64,000 nucleotides of DNA from Thalassococcus halodurans. Lineage in GTDB: Bacteria; Pseudomonadota; Alphaproteobacteria; Rhodobacterales; Rhodobacteraceae. Made by a program: the position numbers and the translations under genes. The stretch is taken from positions 1 to 64,000 of the forward strand of contig NZ_FNUZ01000009.1 of assembly GCF_900108225.1 (NCBI RefSeq), written 5' to 3'. The stretch's first letter is position 1. Each line of letters begins with the position of its first letter. The notes beneath the pieces were generated by a model. That model was not told where the DNA came from, ran no database searches, and saw nothing but the letters and a program-made list of their open reading frames with translations. Shown here piece after piece: positions 40,810 through 50,287 of this stretch.

Positions 40810-41982
40810 CTAGTGATTTGTTTTACATTGCCGCTGAAGATCGACCGCTTGTCCGGTCTCTGCGGATTGCAAGATCGCGTGGCAAACCTCCAGGCTTGCC
40901 AGCCCCCATTCCCCTGTTTGGTCGGGGGCCTTGTTATGACGCACGGCATCCACCAGCGCATCCAGAACGGTTCTGCGTGGTGCCGGTCCGAATTTGGCTT
41001 CGATAAAGCCGCGTTCGGTGTCACCGAACACTTCTATCCCATCCGGGGTCAGTCGCAGATCGGCACGGTCACAAAGCGCGATCACCGGACCGAAATGTTC
41101 GTTATGTTCAGCCTCAATCGTCGTGCCGCTGCCGAATGTTCGTGTAGTTTTCAGCCGGACCTCGTCATCAGGGTTGAGATCCAGCAAAGCACGCCTTGCT
41201 CCACCGTAAGCCCCTTCTGATTTACGCTGTCCAAGCTCTCCGACATTGTTCATCCAGATATCACTGTCGAAATGCGCATAGCCCGAGTACGTCATGTTCG
41301 CGACACACCCCCCGGCAAAATTCATCAGTGCAGTGAATGCGCCCTCGGTCGGGCGCTTGGGATCCCATGCGCCCGTCATGGCATAAATTTTTTCGGCCAT
41401 GCCGCCGGCAAGCCTGCGAACCACATCAATCTGGTGGATCGCCTGACTGAACAGCACGCCCCCACCCTCTTCGGTTCGCAGCTCTTCCGGGCGACGCGGA
41501 CGATAGAGGAAGTCCGTATAGTTAAAGGCCTGGATCATGCGCAACTGACCGAACTTTCCGCTGGAAATAAGTTGCGTGGCCAATTCAACCGGCGGGTCGA
41601 AACTGTGACTCGGCCCAACTATCAAATGCACCCCAGCCTCCTTGGCTGCGGACACCATTACTTCGGCATCCTCCATCGAAACGGCCAACGGCTTTTCGAC
41701 AAGGATATGTTTGCCCGCGCGCGCCGCAGCTAACACATGATCCACATGCATCTGGTGCGGCGTCGCAATGTAAATGGCCTCAACGTCAGGGTCTGCGCAC
41801 AATTCCTCGACGGTGGCATACCCTGTGCCACCGTACTCTTTTTCGAATGCGTCGCGGCTTTCCTCCCTTGGGGCGGCGGCAGCCGTCAGCTTCACACGGG
41901 TGTCGGCATCAAACGAAGGCACCATGAGCATGAAAGCACGCCCAAGCCCCGCCACGCCAAGACGAACGGGATCAGAGGTCAA
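40810..41982 (-). CDS. pht4: Gfo/Idh/MocA oxidoreductase, phthalate dihydrodiol dehydrogenase
   Basis: 390 residues. N-terminal Rossmann fold VRLGVAGLGRAFMLMVP (6-22), the family EKP motif in HILVEKPLAVSM (about 92-103), and the substrate-binding part with VGPSHSFDP and GGVLFSQAIHQIDVVRRL. Pht4-type enzymes oxidise the cis-4,5-dihydrodiol of phthalate to 4,5-dihydroxyphthalate with NAD. The start overlaps the pht2 end by 11 nt. The specific substrate is inferred from context. Confidence 0.85.
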   Translation of the reverse strand: MTSDPVRLGVAGLGRAFMLMVPSFDADTRVKLTAAAAPREESRDAFEKEYGGTGYATVEELCADPDVEAIYIATPHQMHVDHVLAAARAGKHILVEKPLAVSMEDAEVMVSAAKEAGVHLIVGPSHSFDPPVELATQLISSGKFGQLRMIQAFNYTDFLYRPRRPEELRTEEGGGVLFSQAIHQIDVVRRLAGGMAEKIYAMTGAWDPKRPTEGAFTALMNFAGGCVANMTYSGYAHFDSDIWMNNVGELGQRKSEGAYGGARRALLDLNPDDEVRLKTTRTFGSGTTIEAEHNEHFGPVIALCDRADLRLTPDGIEVFGDTERGFIEAKFGPAPRRTVLDALVDAVRHNKAPDQTGEWGLASLEVCHAILQSAETGQAVDLQRQCKTNH

Positions 41983-42910
41983 GAACCAGCCTCCCGGATT
42001 TGGCGCGCGAAACGCAAATCATGATCTGGCTGCCTTTTTCTTCTTCCATCAGCACCATATCACGATGATCTGCCTCGCCTTCCAGTAGGCGGGTTTTACA
42101 AGTACCGCACGTGCCACTTTCGCAAGAACTGCTTGTTGCGAAGCCAGCATCACGCAGTGCTTCGAGGATAGAACGATCCTCAGGAACAGTAACCGTTTGG
42201 CCGCTTTTCTTCAGCTCGACTTCGAAAGCAACGTCATCCTGACGAACCACATCAACAGGCTTGAAATCCTCGAAGTGGACACGGCCTTCGGGCCAGTGAC
42301 CCGAGAAAGCTTTGATTTCTTCCATCAGCGGTTTGGGTCCGCAGCAGAAGACATGGGTCGCGCGCGGCGTCACCAGATCGTCCCAGAAATCATAGACAGC
42401 GTTCGGATCGCCGTCATCGTGGTGCACGATGATCCGGCCTTCGAAATCTTTCATCAGCTCATCAAGATAGGCCGATTCTTCCGCGCTCCGGCTTACGTAA
42501 ATGATCCGAAGCATCTTACCTTTCTTATCCAGATAACGCGCCATCGAATAGATTGGCGTGATACCGATACCGCCGGCAATCAAGAGGTATTTCTGCACAT
42601 CCGTCAGCGGGAAATCGTTTTCCGGGTGCTCGATATTCAACTCTGTCCCGACAACAGCTTGCTCATGCATGGAGGCAGACCCCCCGCGCGACTGCGGCTC
42701 TCGCTTGATGGCGACCACATATTCTTTTGGGTCGCTCCCATCATTTACCAGAGAGTATCGGCGCATAGCACCCGATGGTGTCTCGATCGTGATATGTGCA
42801 CCTGGGTTGAACTCTGGCAGGGACTCGCCGCCAACCGGAGCCAAAGTGAATTCTGCAATAGTAGGTGTCAGATCGCGCCGTTTTTCGACGCGCATTTTGA
42901 TCTGCTCCAT
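41972..42910 (-). CDS. pht2: Phthalate 4,5-dioxygenase reductase
   Basis: 312 residues, class IA-type reductase: FMN domain (MRRYSLVNDGSD about 48-59), NAD domain (LLIAGGIGITPIYSMARYL about 108-126), and a C-terminal plant-type [2Fe-2S] ferredoxin with SSSCESGTCGTCKTRLLEG and MICVSRAKSG (Cys-x4-Cys-x2-Cys...Cys). It passes electrons from NADH to the Pht3 oxygenase. First gene of the operon pht2-pht4-pht5-ORF-DMT, under the promoter at 42942-42970. Confidence 0.9.
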   Translation of the reverse strand: MEQIKMRVEKRRDLTPTIAEFTLAPVGGESLPEFNPGAHITIETPSGAMRRYSLVNDGSDPKEYVVAIKREPQSRGGSASMHEQAVVGTELNIEHPENDFPLTDVQKYLLIAGGIGITPIYSMARYLDKKGKMLRIIYVSRSAEESAYLDELMKDFEGRIIVHHDDGDPNAVYDFWDDLVTPRATHVFCCGPKPLMEEIKAFSGHWPEGRVHFEDFKPVDVVRQDDVAFEVELKKSGQTVTVPEDRSILEALRDAGFATSSSCESGTCGTCKTRLLEGEADHRDMVLMEEEKGSQIMICVSRAKSGRLVLDL

Positions 42911-42941
42911 GGGGTCCTCCCGTCCGTTCGCTTCCGAAATA

Positions 42942-42970
42942 TAATTAGATAGCTAAGTTCAAGATGTCAA
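42942..42970 (-). promoter_or_regulatory. pht2 promoter with MarR-type operator
   Basis: Minus-strand -35 TTGACA (42970-42965), 17-nt spacer, -10 TAATTA (42947-42942). The motif TTAGNNNNCTAA (42945-42956, here TTAGCTATCTAA) overlaps spacer and -10, with its edge 8 nt from the -35. The same register is seen upstream of pht3. Confidence 0.7.
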
Positions 42971-43011
42971 CTGGACGCACCGCCCAGCCACGCGCTAATT
43001 GTGTCTAGAAA

Positions 43012-44196
43012 TCACATATTTGGCCCTAAACGGTCTTCTCGTCCGCCAATATCCTTGGCCGACATGACAACCCCTGCTTCAGACAGGTCCGAAACGCCAT
43101 GACATCCCGTAAAAATCATGGTCCTGCGCATCTCGTCTTCGAGAATCGAAAGCGCGCTGGAAACCCCCGCACGCCCCCGCGCCGCCAGGCCGTAAAGAGG
43201 TGCCCTGCCCAGCAGCACAGCGTCCGCCCCCAACGCAAGCGCCTTGACGATATCACTGCCGCGCCGAACACCACCATCAAGCAAAACTGTCATATGTTGG
43301 TCCAAGACGGACACAATCTCTGAAAGAATTTCAATCGTCGCCGGAGCTCCATCAAGCTGCCTGCCACCGTGGTTGGAAACAACCACCCCATCAGCGCCTT
43401 CGCGTTGTGCGGCCATTGCATCCTCAGCACACATGATCCCCTTAATCACAAGTGGCTCCTGCCACAGCTTCCGAAGACGCCTTACATCGTCCCAGGAAAA
43501 ATTCGGGTTTCGTTGCGCCCGCGTAAATTCGGCAAGCGCCTTGTCGCTGACATCATCCCCCTAAAAGGCCGCCAGATTTTGCAGTCGCGGCCTATGTTGG
43601 CTCAGCCATACGGATTTGAACCATCTCGGATGCAACAATCCGTCCAATACGACAGAGGGGCTCATGCGGATTTCATGCGCGAAACCATGCCGCAAATCCC
43701 TCTCTCTTTTGCCACCCACCAACGAGTCGACAGTGATTACAAGAACACTGTAGCCCGCAGCCGACGCCCGTTCGATCAATGCATTGGAAAATGCTTCTTT
43801 GCCCCATGGGTACAGCTGAAACCAAAGTGGCCAATTATTTTTCTACGCGATTTCTTCCATAGTCGTGTTTGACGCTGTCGAAACCGTAAATGCGACCCCG
43901 GCCTGCTTTGCTGCGGCTGCAAGGTGCAAGTCCCCTTCTGGCCAATAAAGCCCGTTCAGGCCGGTTGGTCCGATTTGGAAAGGCGCCGCATACTTCTGAC
44001 CGAACAGCGTGACAGAGAGATCGACATCCCCACCCTTGAGAATACGTGGCTTGAGTCGGATATCATCAAATGCGCTACGGTTCCTGTGCAGCGTGATTTC
44101 GCTCTCGGCACCACCATCCAGAAAATCAAATACCACACGGGGCAAACTCCGCCTGGCTCGGGTGCGAAAATCTTCGATGTTTACTTCTTGCCGCAT
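43012..44196 (-). pseudogene. FMN-dependent alpha-hydroxy-acid oxidase, two in-frame TAG codons
   Basis: One continuous frame with stops at about 43845 (after STASNTTMEEIA) and 43561 (after QHRPRLQNLAAF). Reading through gives the lactate-oxidase/mandelate-dehydrogenase family: RSLPRVVFDFLDGGAESE, APFQIGPTGLNGLYWPEGD, LWFQLYPWGKEAFSNALIERA, then WQEPLVIKGIMCAEDA, SNHGGRQLDG and LLDGGVRRGSDIVKALALGADAVLLGR. All family motifs are retained, so it broke recently. It lies between pht2 and pht3, whose operons are both leftward. Confidence 0.85.
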
Positions 44197-44314
44197 CCGG
44201 CCTCCTGCCTCCTGCCAATTTCAACATGGCCACCAACCATGCTCAGGGCCAGAATCAAAATCCGCCCAAGGTCTATGCGGCCCCGGGCGGATCTGTTTGC
44301 AAACGTCGGACCGG

Positions 44315-45595
44315 TTATTCAGCTGCGGCTGTTTTGCCCGAAGTATTCAGCAAGGTGCGCCAATCCACATCTTTCGGATAAACGCCTTCATGAGAGTTGA
44401 TCATGCTTTGCGGGATTTCATAATCGGTGCCGATTGCTTTGCCACCCTCTGCCACTTTCTTGGCGGCATCCGCCATCAAGCGACGGAACTCGACGATAGC
44501 CAGGTCCGAAGCACCAAGCACATCGGTATGGCGCTGAACGCGCGCGCCCATCGACACCCACATGGCGATATCTTGGTTCGGAATACCTTTGATCCCAGTG
44601 AAGTTACCTTCTTTCATGGCATCACGGTCTTGCAAGAAGTCGTTCTCGACAGTCCGCAGGCAGCGCCACTTGTCGTCAACATCCACTCCTGGAACAGCAT
44701 GGGTAAACTTGCGCCATTCTTCGGTCGACGGCACATTCGGGCCATCCCAAGCGATGAAGTGGAACGCGGTCTCTTCATCATTGATCGGCACGATAACGGC
44801 CGCCACACGATAGTTGTTGTTCGGTGGGATCAACGAATAGTAGGGCGCAACAAATTCGGTCACACGGATATAGTTATGGGTCGCCGCGTTTTTGATCGGC
44901 GTACGGATTGCAGCATAGTGGAACCCGTAGCTGGTTGTCTCTGTCTGCATACGCGGAGACTTGTCCGTCGAGGGACGGTACCAGGATTTTTCATCGGCAG
45001 CAGCACCTTCCACGCGGGCCGGAACCATGTCCGACGAGTGCAGCGAGGACGAGTGGGCACTGTCGATCTGACCTTCGTGGATCTGCGCCCAGTTTGCGGG
45101 AATGCGGATTTTAAGGATAGCGATCGCCGAATCCTCGCGCGGGGCAAACGCCGGCGGCTGGAATTCAGGCATATCTTCTTTGTCACCCAGCCAGGCCCAA
45201 ACGAAACCACCCCATTCTTTCACAGGATAAGAGCGATGCTTCACCTTATCCATAAGGGGGCTACCTTCGGGTTCGGAAGACATGGCAACGACATTGCCAT
45301 CAACATCCATTTTCCACCCGTGATACAGACACCGCAGCCCGCATTCTTCGTTCCGGCCATAGACCAGCGATGCCTTGCGGTGCGGGCAAAGTTCATCAAG
45401 CAGGCCAAGACGCCCTTTGGTGTCGCGGAACGCTACATAGCTTTCCCCGAGCACCTCAACACGAAGCGGCTTGCCGTCGGGCTCTTCCACTTCTTCAATC
45501 AGGCATACAGGGGTCCAGTGCTGACGCATAAGACGTGCCATCGGTGCATCACCGGTCACGCGCGTCAGCAGTTCATTTTCTTCAGGTGTAAGCAT
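44315..45595 (-). CDS. pht3: Phthalate 4,5-dioxygenase oxygenase subunit (Rieske)
   Basis: 426 residues. Rieske centre C70PH72 and C89LYH92GW. Mononuclear iron site in IHEGQIDSAHSSSLH (Asp178, His181, His186). N-terminal MLTPEENELLTRVTGDAPMARL is typical of phthalate-type ring hydroxylases of the alpha-only class. It adds dioxygen to phthalate at C4/C5, receiving electrons from Pht2. It has its own operator-promoter at 45657-45685 and is read leftward. Some related enzymes attack other aromatic carboxylates, but pht4 and pht5 nearby support phthalate. Confidence 0.9.
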   Translation of the reverse strand: MLTPEENELLTRVTGDAPMARLMRQHWTPVCLIEEVEEPDGKPLRVEVLGESYVAFRDTKGRLGLLDELCPHRKASLVYGRNEECGLRCLYHGWKMDVDGNVVAMSSEPEGSPLMDKVKHRSYPVKEWGGFVWAWLGDKEDMPEFQPPAFAPREDSAIAILKIRIPANWAQIHEGQIDSAHSSSLHSSDMVPARVEGAAADEKSWYRPSTDKSPRMQTETTSYGFHYAAIRTPIKNAATHNYIRVTEFVAPYYSLIPPNNNYRVAAVIVPINDEETAFHFIAWDGPNVPSTEEWRKFTHAVPGVDVDDKWRCLRTVENDFLQDRDAMKEGNFTGIKGIPNQDIAMWVSMGARVQRHTDVLGASDLAIVEFRRLMADAAKKVAEGGKAIGTDYEIPQSMINSHEGVYPKDVDWRTLLNTSGKTAAAE

Positions 45596-45656
45596 TGAAT
45601 CTCCTCCACAGGTCGCCGCATCAGAATTTGCGAAATTTTATTGGGAAACGCCATTA

Positions 45657-45685
45657 TTCTTAGCTCTCTAAGTTTAGTCTGTCAA
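45657..45685 (-). promoter_or_regulatory. pht3 promoter with MarR-type operator
   Basis: Minus-strand -35 TTGACA (45685-45680), 17 nt, -10 TAAGAA (45662-45657). TTAGAGAGCTAA (45671-45660) overlaps the spacer and -10, starting 8 nt from the -35 exactly as at pht2. Confidence 0.7.
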
Positions 45686-46077
45686 TGGTCAGAGCGATAT
45701 TCCCTTCACCTCACAAGTAAGAAAAACCCACGTAAATAAAACTACTTATGGGTTTGCGAGCAATTGGTATTATTCCGCGCATGATCGGGCCTTGTGTTCA
45801 TACAGATCTGCTCTGCCGGTTCCTCTCTGGTTGTTCTATGGCCTCGGGATTCGTACACCCCGCTTGCGCAGCTCCCTGCATCGATCAGAATCACCGAAGT
45901 GTATTTTGATCAATAACCTCTTGGGCAAAAAAGCCCGCAGACAGTCATCCGAACAGACCGCGATTGGAACCAAAGACGCGGCCTGAAACTTTTCCGTCTC
46001 TCAGTCAAAACGGCAAGTAGCCGCCAAACCTGGCGGCCACTTTGGATTCGCATTCAGCACATTACACGTGGCTGACG
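45686..46077. other. Gap between pht3 promoter and TRAP permease
   Basis: About 390 bp. A 65-codon plus-strand frame (45792-45986) looks non-coding. A hairpin with arms AGCCGCC and GGCGGCC lies at about 46018-46042 past the permease stop and may end the TRAP transcript, but it lacks a T-tract. Confidence 0.4.
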
Positions 46078-47976
46078 TTACCCGCTTGCGGGGACTTCTT
46101 CCTTCAACAAGGCCTGTCGTCCAACCAGAGCGATGATAAGCAAGGTACACACAATTGAGACCGCGAAGTACGGGCTAACCGCGCCAATTGCAAAAATCGT
46201 CAGGAGACCTCGCTCCAACGAGCTGAGCTGGGTTTTGATAAAGCCTTCCATTGACGCCGAGACTGCAAGAGCACCAGCAACGGCACCAATAACAGCAAGC
46301 GTATTTGCCAACGGACCAAGCTCAAGAACGATGCCGGGGTTCCAGACAAAAGCGAACGGCAGAAGGAAGCCAACAATTGCAAGCCGCACAGCCGAGAATG
46401 CGATCTTGAATGGATCGTCATCAGCAATCGCAGACGCTGCGATTGCAGCCACAGCGATTGGCGGCGTCAGAGCAGACAGGATTGCATAGTAGAGCAGGAA
46501 CATCTGGCTCGGCAGCAGAGGGAAACCCAGCTTGGAAAGAGCGGGGCCGACAAGCACAGCCGCCAGAATATACGCACTCGGAGTCGGCATACCCAAGCCC
46601 AGCACAATGGTCACCACAGCAGCAATCACTAGCGTCAACAGCGGCTGCGCATTACTGACCGTCAGGATCACGTTAGCCGATTTCATCCCCAATCCTGTCA
46701 TAGACAGGCCACCAATAACCAGACCAGCAGCAGCACATGCCCCAGCGACAGGCAAAATTTGCAGGGTGGTTGTGCCAAGGCCTTCCACCATTGCCCACAA
46801 CGACATCCGCGTTTGCTTGAGGATCATCGACGCAAGGATTGTCACCAGAACACCGACACCTGCGGTGAAGGTCGGCGAATAGCCAAGTATCAGCGCCACA
46901 ATGATCCCGATAATGGGCAGCAAGAAAACCCAGCCGGTTCTGAACGTTTCCTTCGTCGTCGGGATTTCATCCTGAGAAGGCCGCAGATCGTATTTCACTG
47001 CGCGGAAGTGCACCTGGGTAAACACGCCCATATAGTACAGCAACGCAGGAATAAGCGCGGCAAGCACGATCGCATTGTACGAGATACCCGAATACTCTGC
47101 CATGATGAAGGCAGCCGAACCCATAATCGGCGGCATGGCACTGCCCCCCGTGGACGCCGCAACTTCAACCGCACCCGCAAACCGGGCCTTATAGCCCAAG
47201 CGCTTCATCACCGGGATCGTGATGGACCCCGTGGCCACAACATCCGAGGTTGGGCTACCAGACATGGTTCCATACAGACCCGACGAAATGATGGCGATCT
47301 TTGCAGGGCCGCCTCGTGCGCCCCCGGTGACCAGAGCCGCCAGGTTGAAAAAGAAGTCCCCTCCCCCAGCCTTGGCAAGGAAAGTCCCGAACATCACGAA
47401 CAGGAAGACGTAACTTGCCACAACCTGAAGCGGGACACCGAACAACCCATCTGTGGTGAAGATCAGAATATCGAGCAGATAGCTGAACTCGCTGACGCGA
47501 TGCCCGAACGGCGGCGGCAGAAGATAGCCAAAAAGGTTGTAAATCAGGAACAGCATCACAACGCCTGTCAGCCCCAAGCCAGTTGTCCGGCGCGTGGCTT
47601 CGATGGTCAGGAACAGCAGTGACGACCCAAAGAACAACTGATCCGTCGTGAACTGGTCCAGCAGGCTGATACGGTCCGAAATCTCGCCAGAGCTTACATA
47701 GAAGTAAATCCCGCAGGCCAAGCTGAGCGCAGACAACATCCAGTCATAAAATGGAATGCTATCTGGCGCTTTCGCGGTTGCACCAATCGCCAAGAAGAGA
47801 ATCGTGAAAATCCCGGATACGAACAGGATCCCCTGAATGAGCGGGTCTGCGATAATGAACAGATTAGAGTGAATCACCCATGCCGCGAACGCCGCGGCCA
47901 GAACCATGACGACGGTCCGCATGGGTGGCTCTAGCTTCCGACGGCGTCCAGTTTCGGTAAGAGAAGGGAAATTCAT
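46078..47976 (-). CDS. TRAP transporter fused permease (TAXI type)
   Basis: 632 residues, with many transmembrane helices along the whole length: the first part is a small DctQ-like section and the rest a DctM-like permease. Signature stretches are GLYGTMSGSPTSDVVATGSITIPVMKR (read in parts), AVEVAASTGGSAMPPIMGSAAFIMAE, and VTIVLGLGMPTPSAYILAAVL. It works with the TAXI binding protein encoded 156 bp upstream, using an ion gradient to import a carboxylate. Context suggests phthalate or a related aromatic acid. Confidence 0.9.
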   Translation of the reverse strand: MNFPSLTETGRRRKLEPPMRTVVMVLAAAFAAWVIHSNLFIIADPLIQGILFVSGIFTILFLAIGATAKAPDSIPFYDWMLSALSLACGIYFYVSSGEISDRISLLDQFTTDQLFFGSSLLFLTIEATRRTTGLGLTGVVMLFLIYNLFGYLLPPPFGHRVSEFSYLLDILIFTTDGLFGVPLQVVASYVFLFVMFGTFLAKAGGGDFFFNLAALVTGGARGGPAKIAIISSGLYGTMSGSPTSDVVATGSITIPVMKRLGYKARFAGAVEVAASTGGSAMPPIMGSAAFIMAEYSGISYNAIVLAALIPALLYYMGVFTQVHFRAVKYDLRPSQDEIPTTKETFRTGWVFLLPIIGIIVALILGYSPTFTAGVGVLVTILASMILKQTRMSLWAMVEGLGTTTLQILPVAGACAAAGLVIGGLSMTGLGMKSANVILTVSNAQPLLTLVIAAVVTIVLGLGMPTPSAYILAAVLVGPALSKLGFPLLPSQMFLLYYAILSALTPPIAVAAIAASAIADDDPFKIAFSAVRLAIVGFLLPFAFVWNPGIVLELGPLANTLAVIGAVAGALAVSASMEGFIKTQLSSLERGLLTIFAIGAVSPYFAVSIVCTLLIIALVGRQALLKEEVPASG

Positions 47977-48089
47977 GCTGGCACCATTTCCATGTTTGTG
48001 AGGTTTGGTCAGCTTTGAGTGCGCAAAATCATCCTACTGCCCGTGATCAGCACGGCCAGAGCACGACAGAGGCACTCTTGCAAACGAAT

Positions 48090-48115
48090 CCGGTGCGCTT
48101 TGGTCAGCGCACCGG
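48090..48115 (-). terminator. Strong hairpin between binding protein and permease genes
   Basis: CCGGTGCGCT (48090-48099) and AGCGCACCGG (48106-48115) form a perfect 10-bp stem with a 6-nt loop, 17 nt past the binding-protein stop. No T-tract. Such elements stabilise the upstream message or attenuate, giving more binding protein than permease. Confidence 0.55.
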
Positions 48116-48132
48116 CATTGTTTTCCGAAGGC

Positions 48133-49122
48133 TTACTTGAGAAGCCCCAGCTCCATGTAGGCGCGCTTCGCGCCCGGGTGGAACGGCAGCGTTCTCTGCG
48201 AAACCAGCAACTCAGTTGAGAGCTGTTTCATTGCGTTATGAACGCCGCGGATTTCATCAATGTTCGAGGCAATGCTCTTGGCCAGCATGTAACCGGTTTC
48301 TTCGGGCAAGGCATCAGAGGTGATTACCATCGCGCCAAGTGCCAGCGTGATAACATCGGAAGTCTGGTTCTTATAGTTTCCGGCGGGAATGACGTAGGTC
48401 CCGGTGCCAAAACGCTCATTGGTCTTTTCGATGATATCCTGAGGCACGCTCAGCAGAACAACGTCGTTGCCTTCATCAACCTTGCGGAACGACGAGTGCC
48501 CAACGAAGATACCGTTGATCACCATATCCGTACGGCCATCGCTGATCAGGTCTGCCTGCTGGGACGAACCGCCACGCACCAGAACGCCGCCATTCGCTTC
48601 AATCGTTCCTTCGTCATAGCCTGCTTCTTCCAGCATGAAAGTGGCAATATTGGCCACGATGTTACCTGCGTTGTTGTTCGCCACACGGATTGCAGCGCCC
48701 GACTTCGCCAAGTCGTCGATGCTGTCGATGTTATACTCTTCGGCAAGAGACTTCTTGATGAAGAAATGCATCGGGGCCCAGTTGTACATGTACCCGATTG
48801 CCTGAAGGTTCTCGATGGGCGCCTTGAACGGCTCATCACCCGCTAGCGCCAGCTTGATTTCTGCATCATGGGCCAGACCCAGATCGGTCCGGTTTGCACC
48901 CAGCAGACCGATATTTGCGAAACCGCCACCAGTGGCCTGGTAGGTCACGACACCGCTTGCATCGTCAACCTTCACAGCCCGGTCGATCCCTGCGCCCAGC
49001 AGCGACCAAAGACCTGACGGACTCCCCCCGGACAACGTGACGTTGACGCTGTCCGCCATGACGCCGGTCCCGATAACGGAGATGCTCAGCGCCGCAACGG
49101 CAGCCTTGATTTGCTTTTTCAT
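48133..49122 (-). CDS. TAXI-family TRAP solute-binding protein
   Basis: 329 residues with a Sec signal peptide (KKQIKAAVAALSISVIGTGVMA). Family features: VTLSGGSPSGLWSLLGAGIDRAV near the start, GGGFANIGLLGANRTDLGLAHDAEIKLA (read in parts), MYNWAPMHFFIKKSLAEEY, and the TAXI C-terminus FHPGAKRAYMELGL. It captures the substrate in the periplasm and delivers it to the permease. The substrate is inferred from the pht genes. Confidence 0.9.
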   Translation of the reverse strand: MKKQIKAAVAALSISVIGTGVMADSVNVTLSGGSPSGLWSLLGAGIDRAVKVDDASGVVTYQATGGGFANIGLLGANRTDLGLAHDAEIKLALAGDEPFKAPIENLQAIGYMYNWAPMHFFIKKSLAEEYNIDSIDDLAKSGAAIRVANNNAGNIVANIATFMLEEAGYDEGTIEANGGVLVRGGSSQQADLISDGRTDMVINGIFVGHSSFRKVDEGNDVVLLSVPQDIIEKTNERFGTGTYVIPAGNYKNQTSDVITLALGAMVITSDALPEETGYMLAKSIASNIDEIRGVHNAMKQLSTELLVSQRTLPFHPGAKRAYMELGLLK

Positions 49123-49159
49123 GGTTTCCTCCCTGTCATATTATCATAGATTTCTAAAT

Positions 49160-49171
49160 TTAGATATCTAT
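49160..49171 (-). promoter_or_regulatory. MarR-type operator upstream of the TAXI gene
   Basis: TTAGATATCTAT, with a perfect 10-bp palindrome TAGATATCTA at 49161-49170, lies 38 bp before the start codon in an AT-rich promoter region. It matches the pht2/pht3 operator except for the last base. Confidence 0.6.
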
Positions 49172-49449
49172 CTTATAGATCATTATTAAAAACCGAACTT
49201 TGCGTCAACCATGATCGAAACCGAGACACCGTCCAAAAATTTAGGTTAAGAACTGCGAATGGCTTGAACGCTCTCGCAGAGCATCCAAACCCCTACTCAC
49301 ATAAGGTTGCAGCACGCCCAAGGCCTAGCACAAGACTATTCCGAACTCTCTCAGAGCTTCCCCAAAACCATACATCTCAGCGGAAGTAGCCCAACGGAAT
49401 CACCCGAGCCTAAAAGGCCCGGCTATCGCAGATGAAGCTAAAGAGACCT
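49172..49449. other. Divided control region between TAXI and MarR genes
   Basis: About 280 bp. The part near 49172-49210 is AT-rich and holds the TAXI promoter. The rest shows no ORF or repeat. Confidence 0.4.
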
Positions 49450-49977
49450 TCAGGATCCAAGGTTACTTCTGGTCGGTGGGACGCGGACACCGCTCAAAGC
49501 AGCTTTTTCCTCATCATCTTCGAGGTTTCGAATCATTACAGCAAGGGCCTTGCGCAATGTTTTCTCTTCGGCACCACTCAGGCCTCTGATGGCGGCGTTA
49601 TTCACTTCGTGTGCCAAAGGCTCCAGGAGCTCCCGCAACTCCCAACCTTTTTCCGTGAGGAAAGCATGCTGACGACGACGGTTCCCAGCCACATTGCGGC
49701 GTTCAATATATCCAAGCTCTTCCATTCGGCTGAGTGCAGTATGCGCAGTAGGCTCTGTCAGATGTGCTCTTTCGCTTAACTCTCGTTGCGACAAACCATC
49801 TTCCTGCCAAAGGATTCGAAGGAATATCCACTGCCCGAAAGTCACATTTTGCGTCTGTAACCGCAGCTGCAACGCACGGTTAAACCCTCTTGCCGCAAGA
49901 CGTACCAAGCGAGCAATGCGCTCGTTATATTGGGTCAAACCGTCGTCTTTCAACGCGGAATCAGATTTTTCGTTCAT
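49450..49977 (-). CDS. MarR-family transcriptional regulator
   Basis: 175 residues. The winged helix: LQTQNVTFGQWIFLRILWQEDGLSQRELSERAHLTEPTAHTALSRMEELGYIERR (about 40-95, in parts), then the wing NVAGNRRRQHAFLTEKGWELRELL. It should sense an aromatic ligand and bind AT-rich palindromes. The shared 12-bp motif TTAGNNNNCTAA upstream of pht2, pht3, the TAXI gene and the aldehyde dehydrogenase is the probable operator. No copy of the motif is seen upstream of the regulator itself. Confidence 0.85.
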   Translation of the reverse strand: MNEKSDSALKDDGLTQYNERIARLVRLAARGFNRALQLRLQTQNVTFGQWIFLRILWQEDGLSQRELSERAHLTEPTAHTALSRMEELGYIERRNVAGNRRRQHAFLTEKGWELRELLEPLAHEVNNAAIRGLSGAEEKTLRKALAVMIRNLEDDEEKAALSGVRVPPTRSNLGS

Positions 49978-50287
49978 GTATGCTCAGACCACAAACATCT
50001 ATTGCCCAAAATCAGTTCTGGGCTTCTACAGGTCCGAGACTATCCCTGTCATCTTACGAAGATGCAAGCCTCAACAATGTCACTACTTTTACAGCTAGTG
50101 ACATGCGGTGCGCGCAAACCGACGTAAATCTTGCAGCAAACCCTGCTTACAACTTTTCGATTTTTTCTCTCCATATTTTTCGATTTGGGGGTTTCTGCGC
50201 GCTTGATGCGTGTTGCGTTTTCGACGAAGATGTCGGGCAAGACGGTGTAGAGCTCAATGGTGTGTCCCGGGATATGCGGGGGGAGGA
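49978..50287. other. Region upstream of the MarR gene
   Basis: About 310 bp without a convincing gene. It contains inverted GCTAGTGAC/GTCACTA-like pieces near 50080-50102 and presumably the MarR promoter. Confidence 0.35.
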
